From positions 186,001-250,000 of the forward strand of contig JAKZHN010000035.1 in assembly GCA_037179335.1 (NCBI GenBank): a stretch of DNA of 64,000 nucleotides, written 5' to 3'. The notes beneath the pieces are model-generated. The model worked only from the letters and a program-made list of their open reading frames with translations, was not told the DNA's origin and did no database searches. Origin of the DNA: Cyclaneusma minus (lineage: Eukaryota > Ascomycota > Leotiomycetes > Marthamycetales > Marthamycetaceae). Of the stretch, positions 45,401 to 56,900 are shown one piece after another. A program made the position numbers and the translations under genes. Each line of letters opens with the position of its first letter. Position 1 is the first letter of the stretch.

Positions 45401-47828
45401 GTCTCATTTACAGGCTCTCTCAAGTGCAGAATATGACCTGCTGTGGTGGACAACACCTCAAATTCCACCACTTATATTCGGCATTTGGAAGATACTTGCG
45501 CCGCATCTATACTGTATTGTCGATACTGACTTATGATAACAGATGTACTCCCTTGGCGTCATTCATTTCGAAATGAATTACCATGCGATATTGGGAATGG
45601 AAAGAGACGAGGTCCTTCGAAGAATAAGACAGGAACAGCCTTCGCTGCCATCCGACTTCGATGTTACTTCCAAAGCACCTCATGTGGACATTATGATGTC
45701 GCTTCTCGTCCATAACCCGAAAGAACGCCCAAGTGCGACGGAACTGCTTCAAAGTGGGAAGTTGCCAGTGCCCATGGAGAGTGAAACTATTCGCCAGACG
45801 CTTGCCGGCCTAGCCTCATCAAACTCACCATACTATCCGAAAATGATGAATACACTCTTCTCTCGGCCAAAGGACCCTGCTCAAGAGGCAAAAGACTTGG
45901 CATATGACATGTCGACTACTCCTCGGAGTGCCAGTGATCTTCTGCTGCAAAGTCTTGTCCGGCAGAAACTTACGTCCATATTCCGACATCATGGTGCAAT
46001 CGAGTGTCCAAGAGCTGCCATATTGCCGCGTTCAAGTCAATACGGCTCGGATGCGGTTCAACTTTTGGACCCAAGTGGAACACTGGTACAACTGCCCTAC
46101 GATCTTACTTTACCACATGCACGGATGGTTGCGAAACACACAGCAACTGTGTCTCGAACATTTGCGTTTGGCAATGTGTTTAGAGATCGGCATGATGGCG
46201 CGCAACCGTCTATGTTCGGGGAAGTCGACTTTGACATTGTGACAACTTCTGCTTTAGACTTGGCACTCAAGGAGGCGGAGGTGATTAAAGTTCTTGATGA
46301 GATCGTCTCTAACTTTCCGTCAATGTCCGCCAACCAAATGTGCTTCCACGTCAATCACTCCGACTTGCTTAACTTGATATTTGACTTCTGTCAGATTGAG
46401 AGCAGTGTACGTGGTGCAGTCGCGGAAGTTCTTTCCAAGCTCAACATACAGCAATGGACGTGGCAGAAGATTCGAAATGAGCTTCGATCGCCGCTGATCG
46501 GTGTGTCGTCTATGTCTCTAGACGATTTACAGCGCTTCGATTTTCGGGGTAAGAGTGCACTACTTTCGTCTTTGTGCTTTGGAATCATTTTGCTGACTAT
46601 GAATGAACAGATACCCCCTCAAAGGCGTTTCAGAAGCTGAAACGTATCTTCGAAGGATCAGACACCTTCGAAAAGGCATCCTCTACGATTGCACACCTGA
46701 ACGATGTCAATGGATATCTGAAGCGCATGGGCATCAACTGCAAAGTCTTCATCAATCCCCTTGGCAGTTTGAAAGAGAAGTTTTACAGAGGCGGCGTTTT
46801 GTTCCAAGTGCTCTATGATGGCAAAAGCAAAGACGTTTTCGCAGCTGGAGGACGCTACGATAGTCTCATCCGCCAGCATCGTCCTAGAATAGGCAATCAG
46901 TCGGAATTGAACCATGCTGTTGGATTCAGTCTTGCATGGGAGAAGCTGTCTACCTCCATGGCTCGGTTCCAAAAAGTTTCAGGCTCTAAGAACTATCTGA
47001 AGAAGATGGACGAAGAGCTGCAGGGTATCTGGAGTACTAGACGGGTAAGATGCCTCTTTTCACTTCCATTATGCTTCCAGTGTTTTGACAAAACGTTTCT
47101 AGTGCGATGTCCTCGTGGCAAGTTTTGACGCCACGGTTCTTCGCACCACTGGCGTTGAGATCGTGCAGCATCTTTGGGCGAACAATATCAGCGCCGAGCT
47201 CGCTGCCGACGCACGCTCACCCGAAGATTTGCTCTTGAAGCATCGCCAAGACCAACACTGTTGGATCATCACGATCAAGCAGGACGAAATTCTCAAAGTG
47301 AAGTCAATGACACGTAAAGATGTGCCTGATGCTGACATCAACACATCTCAACTCATGTCCTGGCTCCGAAATGAGATTCGCGACCGTGACCAACGTGAGG
47401 GACTCCACGAGCGCGCCTCAAAGATGACACGCTTCCCGTCACACAGCCAAGAGCACTCGGGCGACCAGAACGAGCAGCAAGTTCAAGTTCTAGTAGCACA
47501 AAGCAAGAGCAAGAAGTCAAACAGACAACAGCTCAAGTCCCAAGCTCAAGCCAAAGCCGCCTCGCTCGTCCATTCCTTCCTGGACGGACCCATTGCAGCT
47601 ATTGAGACGACAGATGCTATCATGGACGGCATCAGCAAAACGCGACTCAGCGATCCCGAGAGCTGGAGAAAGCTCAGTCAGAGCGTGGGTATGGCGGATA
47701 GGCGGTATGTAGGAGAAATACATGATATGTTGAAGACGATGGAGTTTGAGAAGAGGGGGGTAACGAAGAATGCGTTTGTTTATAACTTTCGCAGTGGCTC
47801 GTGCATTTATTACGATCTGAGCGCCTGA
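42406..47828 (+). CDS. gcn2: eIF2-alpha kinase GCN2 (CPC-3), 1615 aa
   Basis: Senses uncharged tRNA and phosphorylates eIF2 alpha in amino-acid starvation. Domain order is complete: RWD at about 35-170 (EEELIVLASMYPDEFED), a charged helical linker, a pseudokinase at about 235-460 (HRD replaced by HQN in VHQNLHTGNIL; DAG for DFG), the kinase at about 590-990 (LGKGGFGEVV, VHRDLKPENVF, GDFGLA, GTPYYTAPEV), with the usual long acidic insert, a HisRS-like domain from about 1030 (LTSIFRHHGAIECPRA; FAAGGRYDSLI) and the ribosome-binding C-terminal domain. Exons 42406-42676, 42727-45137, 45543-46548, 46611-47044 and 47103-47828 total 1616 codons with stop. Intron 2 is 405 nt with a CT run and splits the kinase domain after NSKVD. 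Confidence 0.96.
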
Positions 47829-48201
47829 TCGGGTAGCTTTTGTTTGGGGCGTCTGGGGTAGCGAGGGGTGGGGAGAGAAAGGGGTTTAATTCATTTTTTG
47901 CTGCTTGTTGCTGAAAGGGCTATTGCTGGGGAGCGATGGAGCGTTTAAGATACCACCTGTGCGCATTGATAGAGTATGTTTAGCGAGTCAGTTTATCTCC
48001 TGAAGCTTTACATCTTTGCAGAACTCCTGGTTTTGCAGAACTCCTGGTTGATTCCCAATCATTTGAGTTACTCCTAATGATCGGAATTGCTTCCGATCAC
48101 CTGGAATCTGGATCTAAGGATTCTTTTCCTAGGATTTGGATGACTTTCAAAAGTACTGGGATATACTATATTCACTCGATTCGGTACTTGACTTAATCAT
48201 C
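47829..48201. other. intergenic, GCN2 3' flank
   Basis: A tandem duplication of TTTGCAGAACTCCTGGT lies near 48014-48047, followed by family-like ATTCC and GATCGGAATT blocks. No gene. Confidence 0.45.
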
Positions 48202-48833
48202 TACTCATGCTGTAAACTAGTGTGTAGTAGCGTGGTTCTGAAGCCAATTATATCAGCGGAATCAGCGGAATCAGCTTGATGCATCCAATTAGAAGTGTAA
48301 GAGAGTGCAAGGACGTGTCCAAAGCAATACAGCAGTAATCAATATCCTATTAATGTCATTTGATATGTTGTTTGCAAGTTATTCAATTGGCCACTCGGGT
48401 CGATCCATAAGGAACAGTTTCTAATCAAGCAAATCTATAGCTCTCTTAGGAAACTGGGCCCCGCGCTACTATTCCAGTGTGTGGGAAACTAAAAGGGAAA
48501 AACTAAAACTTAAATTTAAAACTTAAGTTTCTAACGAACTAAGGGGGTCCCAAGTTTAAATTGAAAACTTAAATTTTTAGTTAGAAACTCAGGGGTAAAA
48601 AGAGTAAGTACTTTTATACTTATTTTTAATACAAAAGTACTTTGGGGAGCCCCGGGCCAAAATTAGAATATGGGAAACTAAAAAGAAAAAACTAAAATTT
48701 AAATTTAAAACTTAAATTTCTAACGAACTACAAATCCCTCTAGTTTAGTTGGAACTAAACTATATATCTCTAAGTTCCTAGTTTTTAAGTTTCCCACACC
48801 CTGGCTACTACACACTAGTTTACAGCATGAGTA
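48202..48833. mobile_element. 632-bp element with perfect 30-bp terminal inverted repeats
   Basis: The left arm at 48202-48231 starts TACTCATGCTGTAAACTAGT. The right arm at 48804-48833 is its exact 30-base complement. The right half contains AT-rich family B-like material (48476-48803) starting CAGTGTGTGGGAAACTAAAA and ending in its near-complement TTAAGTTTCCCACACCCTG. A second GGGAAACTAAAAAGAAAAAA start at 48671 suggests tandem or nested copies. No coding capacity. Confidence 0.85.
48476..48803. mobile_element. AT-rich family B element(s), nested
   Basis: Starts with CAGTGTGTGGGAAACTAAAA and ends in the near-complement TTAAGTTTCCCACACCCTG. An internal repeat start at 48671 shares GGGAAACTAAAA and TTTCTAACGAACTA with the first part, so two copies or an internal duplication are present. 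Related to the 475-bp element at 38302. Confidence 0.7.
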
Positions 48834-48906
48834 TATTGCTCCTCGTCGGCCTATTCGGAGTGTTGGATAATTCCCTGAACCCTGGTTGACGAGGTAGGCT
48901 GAGGCC

Positions 48907-48935
48907 GCTCGCGCAGCGAGCGGGCGAAGCGAGGG
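48907..48935. repeat. GC-rich palindromic motif
   Basis: GCTCGCGCAGCGAGC is a near-perfect palindrome, followed by a second arm GGGCGAAGCGAGGG. It lies directly before the tRNA-like copy, in an otherwise AT-rich stretch. Confidence 0.55.
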
Positions 48936-49010
48936 CACTTTGGCGGAGTGGTTAACGCAATGCCCTGCTATTCTTTCACCAGTCTAGCTGATCAGGCGTT
49001 TCCTTCGAGA
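48934..49010 (+). pseudogene. broken inverted copy of tRNA-Ser(GCT)
   Basis: Matches the first ~74 nt of the tRNA-Ser gene on the other strand, intron included, with single-base transitions (GCGATG to GCAATG; GGCATT to GGCGTT). The T arm and 3' acceptor strand are lost or scrambled after TTTCCTTCGA, so it cannot fold as a full tRNA. Confidence 0.8.
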
Positions 49011-49134
49011 TGTGCGTGTGTCAGCCGTTATAGAAAACACGTATACACAAGGTATGTATAGCATAGCGAGGGCAAAAAGTGAGGTGATGTTTGTTCGACA
49101 TCAGACATGATTTGCCGGCAAAAGCAAAAGAATT

Positions 49135-49238
49135 CGACACCTGTGTGATTCGAACACACGCTCCCGAAGGAAATGCCTGATCAGCTAGACTGGTGAAAGA
49201 ATAGCAGGGCATCGCGTTAACCACTCCGCCAAAGTGCC
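49135..49238 (-). tRNA. tRNA-Ser (anticodon GCT), with 23-nt intron
   Basis: Read on the minus strand. The acceptor stem GGCACTT pairs with AGGTGTC and the discriminator base is G. D arm region GCGGAGTGGTTAACGC; anticodon stem ATGCC/GGCAT with loop CTGCTA then A, anticodon GCT. A 23-nt intron (49201-49179) follows the base 3' of the anticodon, the standard position. A variable arm with CCTTCGGGAG fits a class II (Ser) tRNA, and the T arm is GTGTGTTCGAATCACAC. Mature length is 81 nt before CCA addition. Confidence 0.92.
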
Positions 49239-50365
49239 GATGTAACCACTGGAATAGTGGGAACCACTCCGATTATTGGGATTCAAGGCGGGGTTTGTAC
49301 TTAAGAGCCGCCACATTCCTCGAAGTTCTTGCTAAAAAAGGTGCCAGCTCAAACTCTCGCATCGAGAAACGGAAAAGACCAAGTGCACAAATCGAAACTT
49401 GGTTTAGTAATAATAACACATATGCAATTATTTATAAATTATCAGAGTTCTTTTAACGATAACAGTAATCGTTTCTAATCACGTCTTCGGTGATTTTCAT
49501 GTAGAGTCGGAGCAATTGGTTCTTGGGTCTTGGCTTGGCGATCGCGCTTACACTACATGTAGGCTCCCCGGCAGTCGCCCACGCTGCCAGAACGCCCCCT
49601 TACTCTCTGTAATCAGGAATATTCACAGTGATTCGGGATATCCATAATAATAATTAAGGATCGCGCTCGCAATAATTGGAAATTTTCTCAAATCTAATGA
49701 ATTAGGAAATTCACAGTGATTTAGGAAAAGAATATACCAAGTTGTGCTTTATATGGGAGAAGACTGGATCGAAACTGCACAACTTGATCTCTTAAAGGAC
49801 TTGTAGTTTTAATTGCCTGTATTGAAATACAAACAATTGTTCTCAATCTTTTGTGTCACGAACAGCAGGCAGATCTGGCTTACGCTTCTTCAGCTTTTTA
49901 GCAGCTTGGCTGTCAGATACAATTTACAAATGGTGAGGTATCCCGATTAAGCGCAACGGTGAGGTTGTTCAGACTGGCCACACTTCTAGTGAAGCTTTGC
50001 TGTACTTTCAGCCGATAAGTTATTTCAAAATGAAAAAAAAAACGTCCCTAAAAAATAACAGACAATCCTAGCCCATCGCGACATTCTGCATCGTCATCAA
50101 GCTTTGGTTCCTGGGCTGCCACGGCTTAGCGCGACCGACCGGCCCGACCCTTTCTCCGCTTAGGCTTAAGATCTATGTGGCCTCCGCAAGACTGGCCCAA
50201 AGCACAGCTCAATTTTGACAACCACCGACCCAGCGCCCCTTTGAAGACACATCACCACGGCGCGAGTCTGCCAGCCAACTACATTAAGAGGCGTGCTCCT
50301 TCTCGCCGCTCCTTCACCCGCCCTTTCTTCTTCATCTCCCACCTTTCTCATCACCAACCGCCAAG
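49239..50365. other. intergenic with decayed repeat sequence
   Basis: AT-rich, with GGAATATTCACAGTGATT-type blocks near 49616-49720 that resemble the interiors of the inverted-repeat elements. A minus-strand basic stretch near 49860-49920 (AAKKLKKRKPDL) may be a transposase relic. The last 200 bp are the C/T-rich Sec61 leader. Confidence 0.45.
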
Positions 50366-51955
50366 ATGAGTGGCCGTAAGTCTGTCCCGTCTCCAATCCA
50401 CACACAGTGTTGCGCCAGCTCATCAACGCGCACAATGGGGGCATTGGCTAACTGCGCGATCTCTTCCAGTCCGATTTCTCGATCTCATCAAGCCCTTCAC
50501 GCCGTTCCTCCCTGAGGTTCAGCAACCCGAGACGAAGGTGCCCTTCAACCAGAAGCTCATGTGGACCGGCCTCACCTTGATGATCTTCTTGGTCATGAGT
50601 CAGATGCCATTGTATGGTATTGTGTCCTCAGATACCTCCGATCCGCTGTACTGGCTGCGAATGATGCTGGCGAGTAACCGAGGAACTTTGATGGAGCTGG
50701 GTATCACGCCGATTATCTCGTCCGGAATGGTCTTCCAACTCTTGGCTGGAACGCACCTGATTGATGTCAACCTCGACTTGAAGGCCGATCGCGAGCTGTA
50801 CCAGACGGCGCAGAAGCTGTTCGCCATCATTTTGTCTATGGGTCAAGCCACCGTTTACGTGTTCACCGGTCTTTACGGCCAGCCTTCCGATCTCGGTGCC
50901 GGTATTGTCTGCCTCTTGATTCTACAATTGGTTGTTGCTGGCCTGATTGTCATTCTCCTCGATGAGCTTCTCCAAAAGGGATACGGTCTGGGCAGCGGTA
51001 TTTCGCTGTTCATTGCTACCAACATCTGCGAGTCTATCGTGTGGAAGGCTTTCTCTCCTACGACCATCAACACCGGCCGTGGTCCCGAATTCGAGGGCGC
51101 CGTTATCGCCCTGTTCCACCTTCTCTTTACGTGGCCCAACAAGCAGCGCGCTCTGCAGGAGGCTTTCTACCGCCAGAACCTCCCCAACGTCATGAACTTG
51201 ATCGCGACCCTCATCGTCTTCGCTCTTGTCATCTGGCTCCAAGGTTTCCGTGTCGAGATCCCCGTCAAGTCTTCCCGCCAGCGTGGTGCCCGCGGATCCT
51301 ACCCCGTCCGTCTCTTCTACACCTCCAACATGCCCATTATGCTGCAATCTGCGCTTTCATCCAACGTCTTCCTGATCAGCCAAATGCTGTACTCGCGCTT
51401 CTCCGATAACCTCCTTGTCCGCCTTTTTGGTGTCTGGGAGCCCCGCGAGGGATCCGCTCAGCTCTACGCTGCTTCTGGTATCTCATACTACATGTCGCCT
51501 CCTCTGAACTTCAGCGAAGCTCTTATCGACCCCATCCACACTGCTGTCTACATCGCCTACATGCTCATCGCCTGTGCTGTCTTCTCCAAGACTTGGATTG
51601 AGGTTTCGGGATCTAGCCCAAGAGATGTTGCCAAGCAATTGAAGGACCAGGGACTTGTGATGGCTGGTCACCGTGAGCAGAGCATGTACAAGGAGCTCAA
51701 GCGCATCATCCCGACCGCAGCTGCTTTCGGTGGTGCTTGCATTGGTGCTTTGTCGGTGGCGAGTGACTTGATGGGTGCTCTTGGATCTGGAACCAGTATT
51801 CTGCTGGCTGTTACGTGAGTTGCCCATTATGACTATGTTTTCCGTGTTCAGAATTAAGGTGCTGACAAAATATATCTAGCACCATTTACCAATACTTTGA
51901 AATCGCAGCCAAGGAGGGCGACATGGCAGGAATGAAGGGAATGATCATGGGATAG
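50366..51955 (+). CDS. SEC61: Sec61 alpha, ER translocon channel, 476 aa
   Basis: Pore subunit of the ER protein-conducting channel, ten membrane spans. MSGLRFLDLIKPFTPFLPEV is the conserved N-terminus; the plug/lateral gate text SSGMVFQLLAGTHLIDV, GYGLGSGISLFIATNICE, QGFRVEIPVKSSRQRGARGSYPVRLFYTSNMPIML (written here only as its parts FRVEIPVKS and LFYTSNMPIML) and EVSGSSPRDVAKQLKDQ are family marks. Three exons: 50366-50375, 50470-51814 and 51880-51955, giving 477 codons with stop. The first exon encodes only MSG plus one base; the intron after three codons is typical of this gene in filamentous ascomycetes. The leader is C/T-rich. Confidence 0.96.
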
Positions 51956-53957
51956 ATAGTAGAGTACCGACACACAAGCGACCCGCATCCCTCGATTCTC
52001 GGAGACGTTGTAGGAGTTGTGTGTATGGAGTGAGACGAGGGAACAGCGTTGCGCTTGTTTCTTGGGATATAGATCTGGGACCAATTGTACTATTACCTGC
52101 ACAAAAGTCTTGATCTAGCTGGTTGATCTCCTTTTCTGTTCGATCCAACAAAAACGGGGCAAAGCGCAGTTGGGCATTTCTCACGGTGCATTTGGAGTCT
52201 CTGATGGATGCGCGCATCAATACTCGGGACGGTGGTGTCAATGGGGCTTGTAAAAAGAAATGAGATTTACTGTTGTGCTGTGAGCGTTGACTGAGAGAGT
52301 TGGTCTTGGCTGGTGCTTTGCTGGTGATGTAGTGGGAATATCCCGGTGTCTTCTGTCCTTGAGGAAGGCGTCCTTAAGGGGGTTTGGAGGATGCTGGACA
52401 CGGGATAAGGATTATAAATTTACCTATAATATTGAACGAGATCTGATGGAGATCAGTAAAGTGCTGTCAATATCTTGGAAGTCAGGTCCGGGTCCATGAC
52501 ATTGACTTCTCTGTGTATGTTGTCGCCGACCCCTTTTTGGGATGGAAGAACAGCGGGAGAAGGAGTTTAAGTAAGATACGAGGGTCTTCCCAGCCCCATC
52601 AAGCACAAACTCCATGGAACACGGAGGACGGTCTGGTCTCCAGGTACAGATTACAGAAGGTGGTAGAAGCCGCGCCGACACCAACAGAACAATGGCTTAC
52701 AACGGTACAACCGTTTCGAAAGCTCGCGTCTTAACTCCCAGCTCCTAAGTCAAATAGTCGGTAGTACGGAGCATCATTCAAGGCTGAGAGCATGGGGCAG
52801 TTCGTGCTCATTGATACTGACAAACAGGCATCTCCCCGCTGTGCGAGGTGAGGTGTGATGTTCTGGAGAACGTTGGACATGACAAGAGTCTGAGCCGTTG
52901 GTTGAAAAGGCTCCCGCTCGAGTCAAGACAAGAGAGCAGTCGTTCTCGCGGATTCAGTGGAGATCCAGTGACTGCGTACAGATCTTTTTAGATCTTTGAC
53001 AGGTGGAGGCAGGTGCTCCGGTGCGATACCTGGAGCGATCTCAGCTTCTCCGCATGCAGCCTTGCAGATGTATTGAGGTCGCATGTGATATGACATGGGG
53101 GATGTTGAGATATCGGTTAGCTGTGAGTGGATGGGCGGTGAGGCGGTGACTCCATCGGCGAGGCCAGCTGCACGGCATGTCGCGCATGCGATCATGCGAA
53201 TTGACAGCTTTCCCGTCGCACGAGGAGGGGACTTGGATTTGAGATCTTTGTTGGATCTGATACTATTGATAGATGTTTGCGTGCTAGTGAAAAGCTACAC
53301 ATCAGCTAGGTGACGTTTTCTAATTGCTCTGCAGCCACAAATTCCCTCCTACATGTACATGTAGCATCACACCTGGTCGCGCCTTGTACCCCTGTACCCA
53401 TGTACATGTACATTCACTGGCGTAATGCAAGAACGGTCTTTTGCTGATAAGCGTTGGAAAAGAAGCTTCCATTCCCACCAAAACCGTCCAACCGGAAGCT
53501 GGAACGGCGGACTGGCGCACGCCGACTGAATAATTGAGTTGAGGTCCGCTGCCCACACTAATGCGCCCATCTCATTGACGGCATCGACTGTGAACCTGAC
53601 TCCTGCCAAACCAGACCGCGAGATTGGTCCCGAACCTCAGACTCGACAGCATCGACAAGAGGGAAGAATTCGCGAAGCTGCTGACCTTCGAAGAAGAAGG
53701 TACCGCCGCCCGCCCGTCAGAACCACAGGCCGACTGCAGCTGCTTCCTTTCTCGTCTGTCCTTTCCCGTCCGTCTTTTCTCCCAGGGCCTCTCATCCGTC
53801 TTCACTTCTCGTGCTTGAGGCGAAAAGCTCTTCCGACGGCCTACTTTTACTGCTATCGAGCAGACTTCTCTGCCTTTCTTCCGACCAGCCTTTCCCCTCT
53901 GCCGAAGACATCCTCTTTCGCCCCCACCATCCTGCGTTTCCGAGCGGAGGGCAAGCC
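51956..53957. other. 2-kb intergenic region upstream of the ABC transporter
   Basis: No supported gene. Contains two 14-bp palindromes near 53350 and 53400 (listed separately). The last 350 bp are C/T-rich and are probably the transporter's leader. Confidence 0.5.
53350..53413. promoter_or_regulatory. two TGTACATG-type palindromes 50 bp apart
   Basis: TACATGTACATGTA at 53350-53363 and ATGTACATGTACAT at 53400-53413 are both perfect palindromes with the same core. They lie about 550 bp before the ABC transporter start. A role as binding sites for a dimeric regulator is a guess. Confidence 0.35.
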
Positions 53958-56900
53958 ATGCTGGGCCATTGTGAGGGGCCAATATGGCAGCTGGATGACT
54001 TTACTACCTGCTTCCAGCGAGAGTGAGTCTGCCCCGGGTCCCGAGCTATGACGTCTTGTGCTGACTGCTGTGCCAATAGTTTCTTAAAAGTTCTGCTACC
54101 TCTAATTCTCGTCGGACTGTCGTTCTTACATCTCGCAACCTACGCTATCGTCCAGAAAGCAAGATCGAAACGGAAGGCGGGCTACGAGCCGATCGCGGAT
54201 GGCGGCAATGTCTTTGGCGTTCCCGGACACGATAATACTGGCAGTGATGATGAGAGCGATGAGGATCTAACTATTGGTGGTGGGCGATTGGCTTTGGTCA
54301 AGACGGCTACGAAGGGCTCTGTTGCTGCGATCGACCGCCCTCGCGCGCAAAATGTCTTGGTCATGGTAGAGATGCTGGCGGTGGTGGGTGAAGTGGCGAT
54401 CAGCATTCTGGCTCTCGTCTTTAATGCCTACGGCCGTAATGGGAACGTGGCTGCCATTGCGGGTATGATGGTTTGGCTTTATGTGCTTCTCCTGGTGGCT
54501 ATGCGATTCTTCCTCGGAAGCTCGAAATGGAGAGTACCAACGCTCTGGAACCATACTGCTTTTATCTACACAGCACAGTGGCTTTTCACAGTCATTTTGT
54601 TCCGCTCGGTCCTTATCCATCCTCGGTCAAGACTAACCCAGGTACTTGTTATTACCGACTTTGCCTTGGTATCACTGCTTTGGGGAATTTCTTTGACTAC
54701 TAGAAAGGGCAACAAGGCTGTGGTCTTGGAATGGGAAGAAAACATGCAGCCATCAAGAGAGCCTTTGGCCAGCGTCTTCTCCATCGCTACATTTTCATGG
54801 GTCGATGCTATTGTGTGGCAAGGATACAAGAAAACCTACGAGATTTCGGATGTCTGGAATCTCATCCCAAAGGACCAGGCCGCATCTGTTCTCGCAGACT
54901 ACCGTCAACTGAAGAAGACGACCATGCTCGCGTTGCACTTGTTGAAATACTTCAAGATCAGCATCTTCGCTCAATGTGCGTACGCCGTGGTTTCGGGACT
55001 CTTTACATTTGCGCCTACGCTCCTCCTCAAGGCTATTCTCGAGTATATCGAGGATCCGGATGAGACTCCACGAAACGTCATCTGGCTTTACGTTATTCTT
55101 CTGGCTTTTACCGACATTATTAGGTCCTTGGCAGATCAGCAAGCACTCTGGATTGGCCGAAAGGTCTGCATACGTTTGAGGGCTATCATCATCGGAGAAA
55201 TCTATGCCAAAGCTCTGCGACGGAAGGCTGCTGCTGCTGGTGAAACCACTTTGGGTGACAAGAAAGATAAGGAAGATGCTGACAAGAAGAGCAAACTCAA
55301 GAAATTCTTCAGCATTCGTGGGAAGAAGGACGAGGCCAAGAAAGTCAACGATGACACGGTGGAACCGGACCCAACTTCGAAGGGCAATTCGGATGAGCAA
55401 GTCAATGTTGGAACTATCATCAACTTGATGTCTGTGGATTCCTTCAAAGTCAGCGAGATCAGTTCCTATCTTCATTTCCTGATTGCGGCCGCACCAACTC
55501 AACTCTTCGTGGCTGTATACCTTCTTTACCGCATTCTGGGCCTCAGTTCTATTCCAGGCATGATTGTTACAGTCATTCTCCTCCCGGTCAACATTGGTTT
55601 CGCCAAAGGCTTTGGCGCGCTCCAGAAGAAGATCATGGCTGCTACTGATAAACGTATCCACACTACCAACGAGGTCTTGCAGAACATTCGAATCATCAAG
55701 TTCTTTGCTTGGGAGAAGCGCTTTAGTTCCCTTGTCAACGAGAAGCGATCTGCGGAGCTTAAGGCTTTGACGAAGAAGTACATCCTCTGGGCATGCGCCG
55801 TCATGGTCTGGAACGGTGTCCCGGTTTTGATTACATTCTTCTCGTTCCTGGTCTACACTCTTGTGGAGAAGAAACCGTTATATCCCTCGGTTGCTTTCAC
55901 AGCCATTTCTCTCTTCAACATTCTTCGTGTACCATTGGACCAACTCGGAGACATGGTTGCTCACGTCCAAGAATCCAAGGTATCGATTGACCGTGTCGAG
56001 GAGTTCTTGAACGAGGATGAGACAGAAAAGTACGAGCAATTGGCGCACGATAACGTTGATGAGGATGGAAACGAGATCATTGGCTTCCAGAACGGCACAT
56101 TCTCCTGGGGTAGCCGAGACGAGAAAACTGATAATGATCAAGGGAATGCATTCCGTCTCAGGGGGATGAACATAAGATTCGCTGTGGGCCGACTCAATAT
56201 TGTCGCCGGACCAACGGGGTCCGGAAAGACTTCACTGCTCATGGCTCTTCTCGGTGAGATGACACGCATTGAAGGGAAGGTCTTCCTACCTGGCGGTCAC
56301 CGAGAAGATGCTCGTCCAGATCCTGAGACTGGCCTCATCAACAGTGTCGCCTATTGTGCTCAGCAAGCTTGGCTTGTGAACGCCAACATCAAAGATAACA
56401 TCTTGTTCTCCAGCCCGTTCGACGAGAAGCGTTACAAGGATGTCATTGTGGCATGTGCTCTCGAGCGAGATCTTGAAATCCTCGACAATGGTGATGATAC
56501 TTTGGTTGGAGAAAAGGGTATCACACTCTCCGGTGGTCAGAAGCAGCGCATCTCACTTGCCAGAGCGTTGTACTCCAACGCAAGACACGTCCTTTTGGAC
56601 GACTGCCTGAGTGCTGTTGATTCGCACACCGCCAAGTGGATCTTCGACAACTGTGTCATGGGCCCTCTCATGAGAAATCGTACTTGCATTCTCGTCACCC
56701 ACAATGTTGCACTGACTGTCCCGTATGCTCAGCATGTTGTGGTTCTGGACAATGGAAAGATTGATGCTCAGGGTACGGCAGACGAGATCATTGCATCTGG
56801 CAAGCTCGGTGAAGATGTCCAAAAAGCATCATTGCCCGGCTCGGCTGTGATGTCAAGGATGCCTTCTCGTGTTCCGTCCAGTGTTGGGGAGGAGAGGAGG

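Noticed and set aside
49860..49925. Basic peptide on the minus strand resembling a transposase C-terminus
   Set aside because: Too short and isolated to support a transposon relic.
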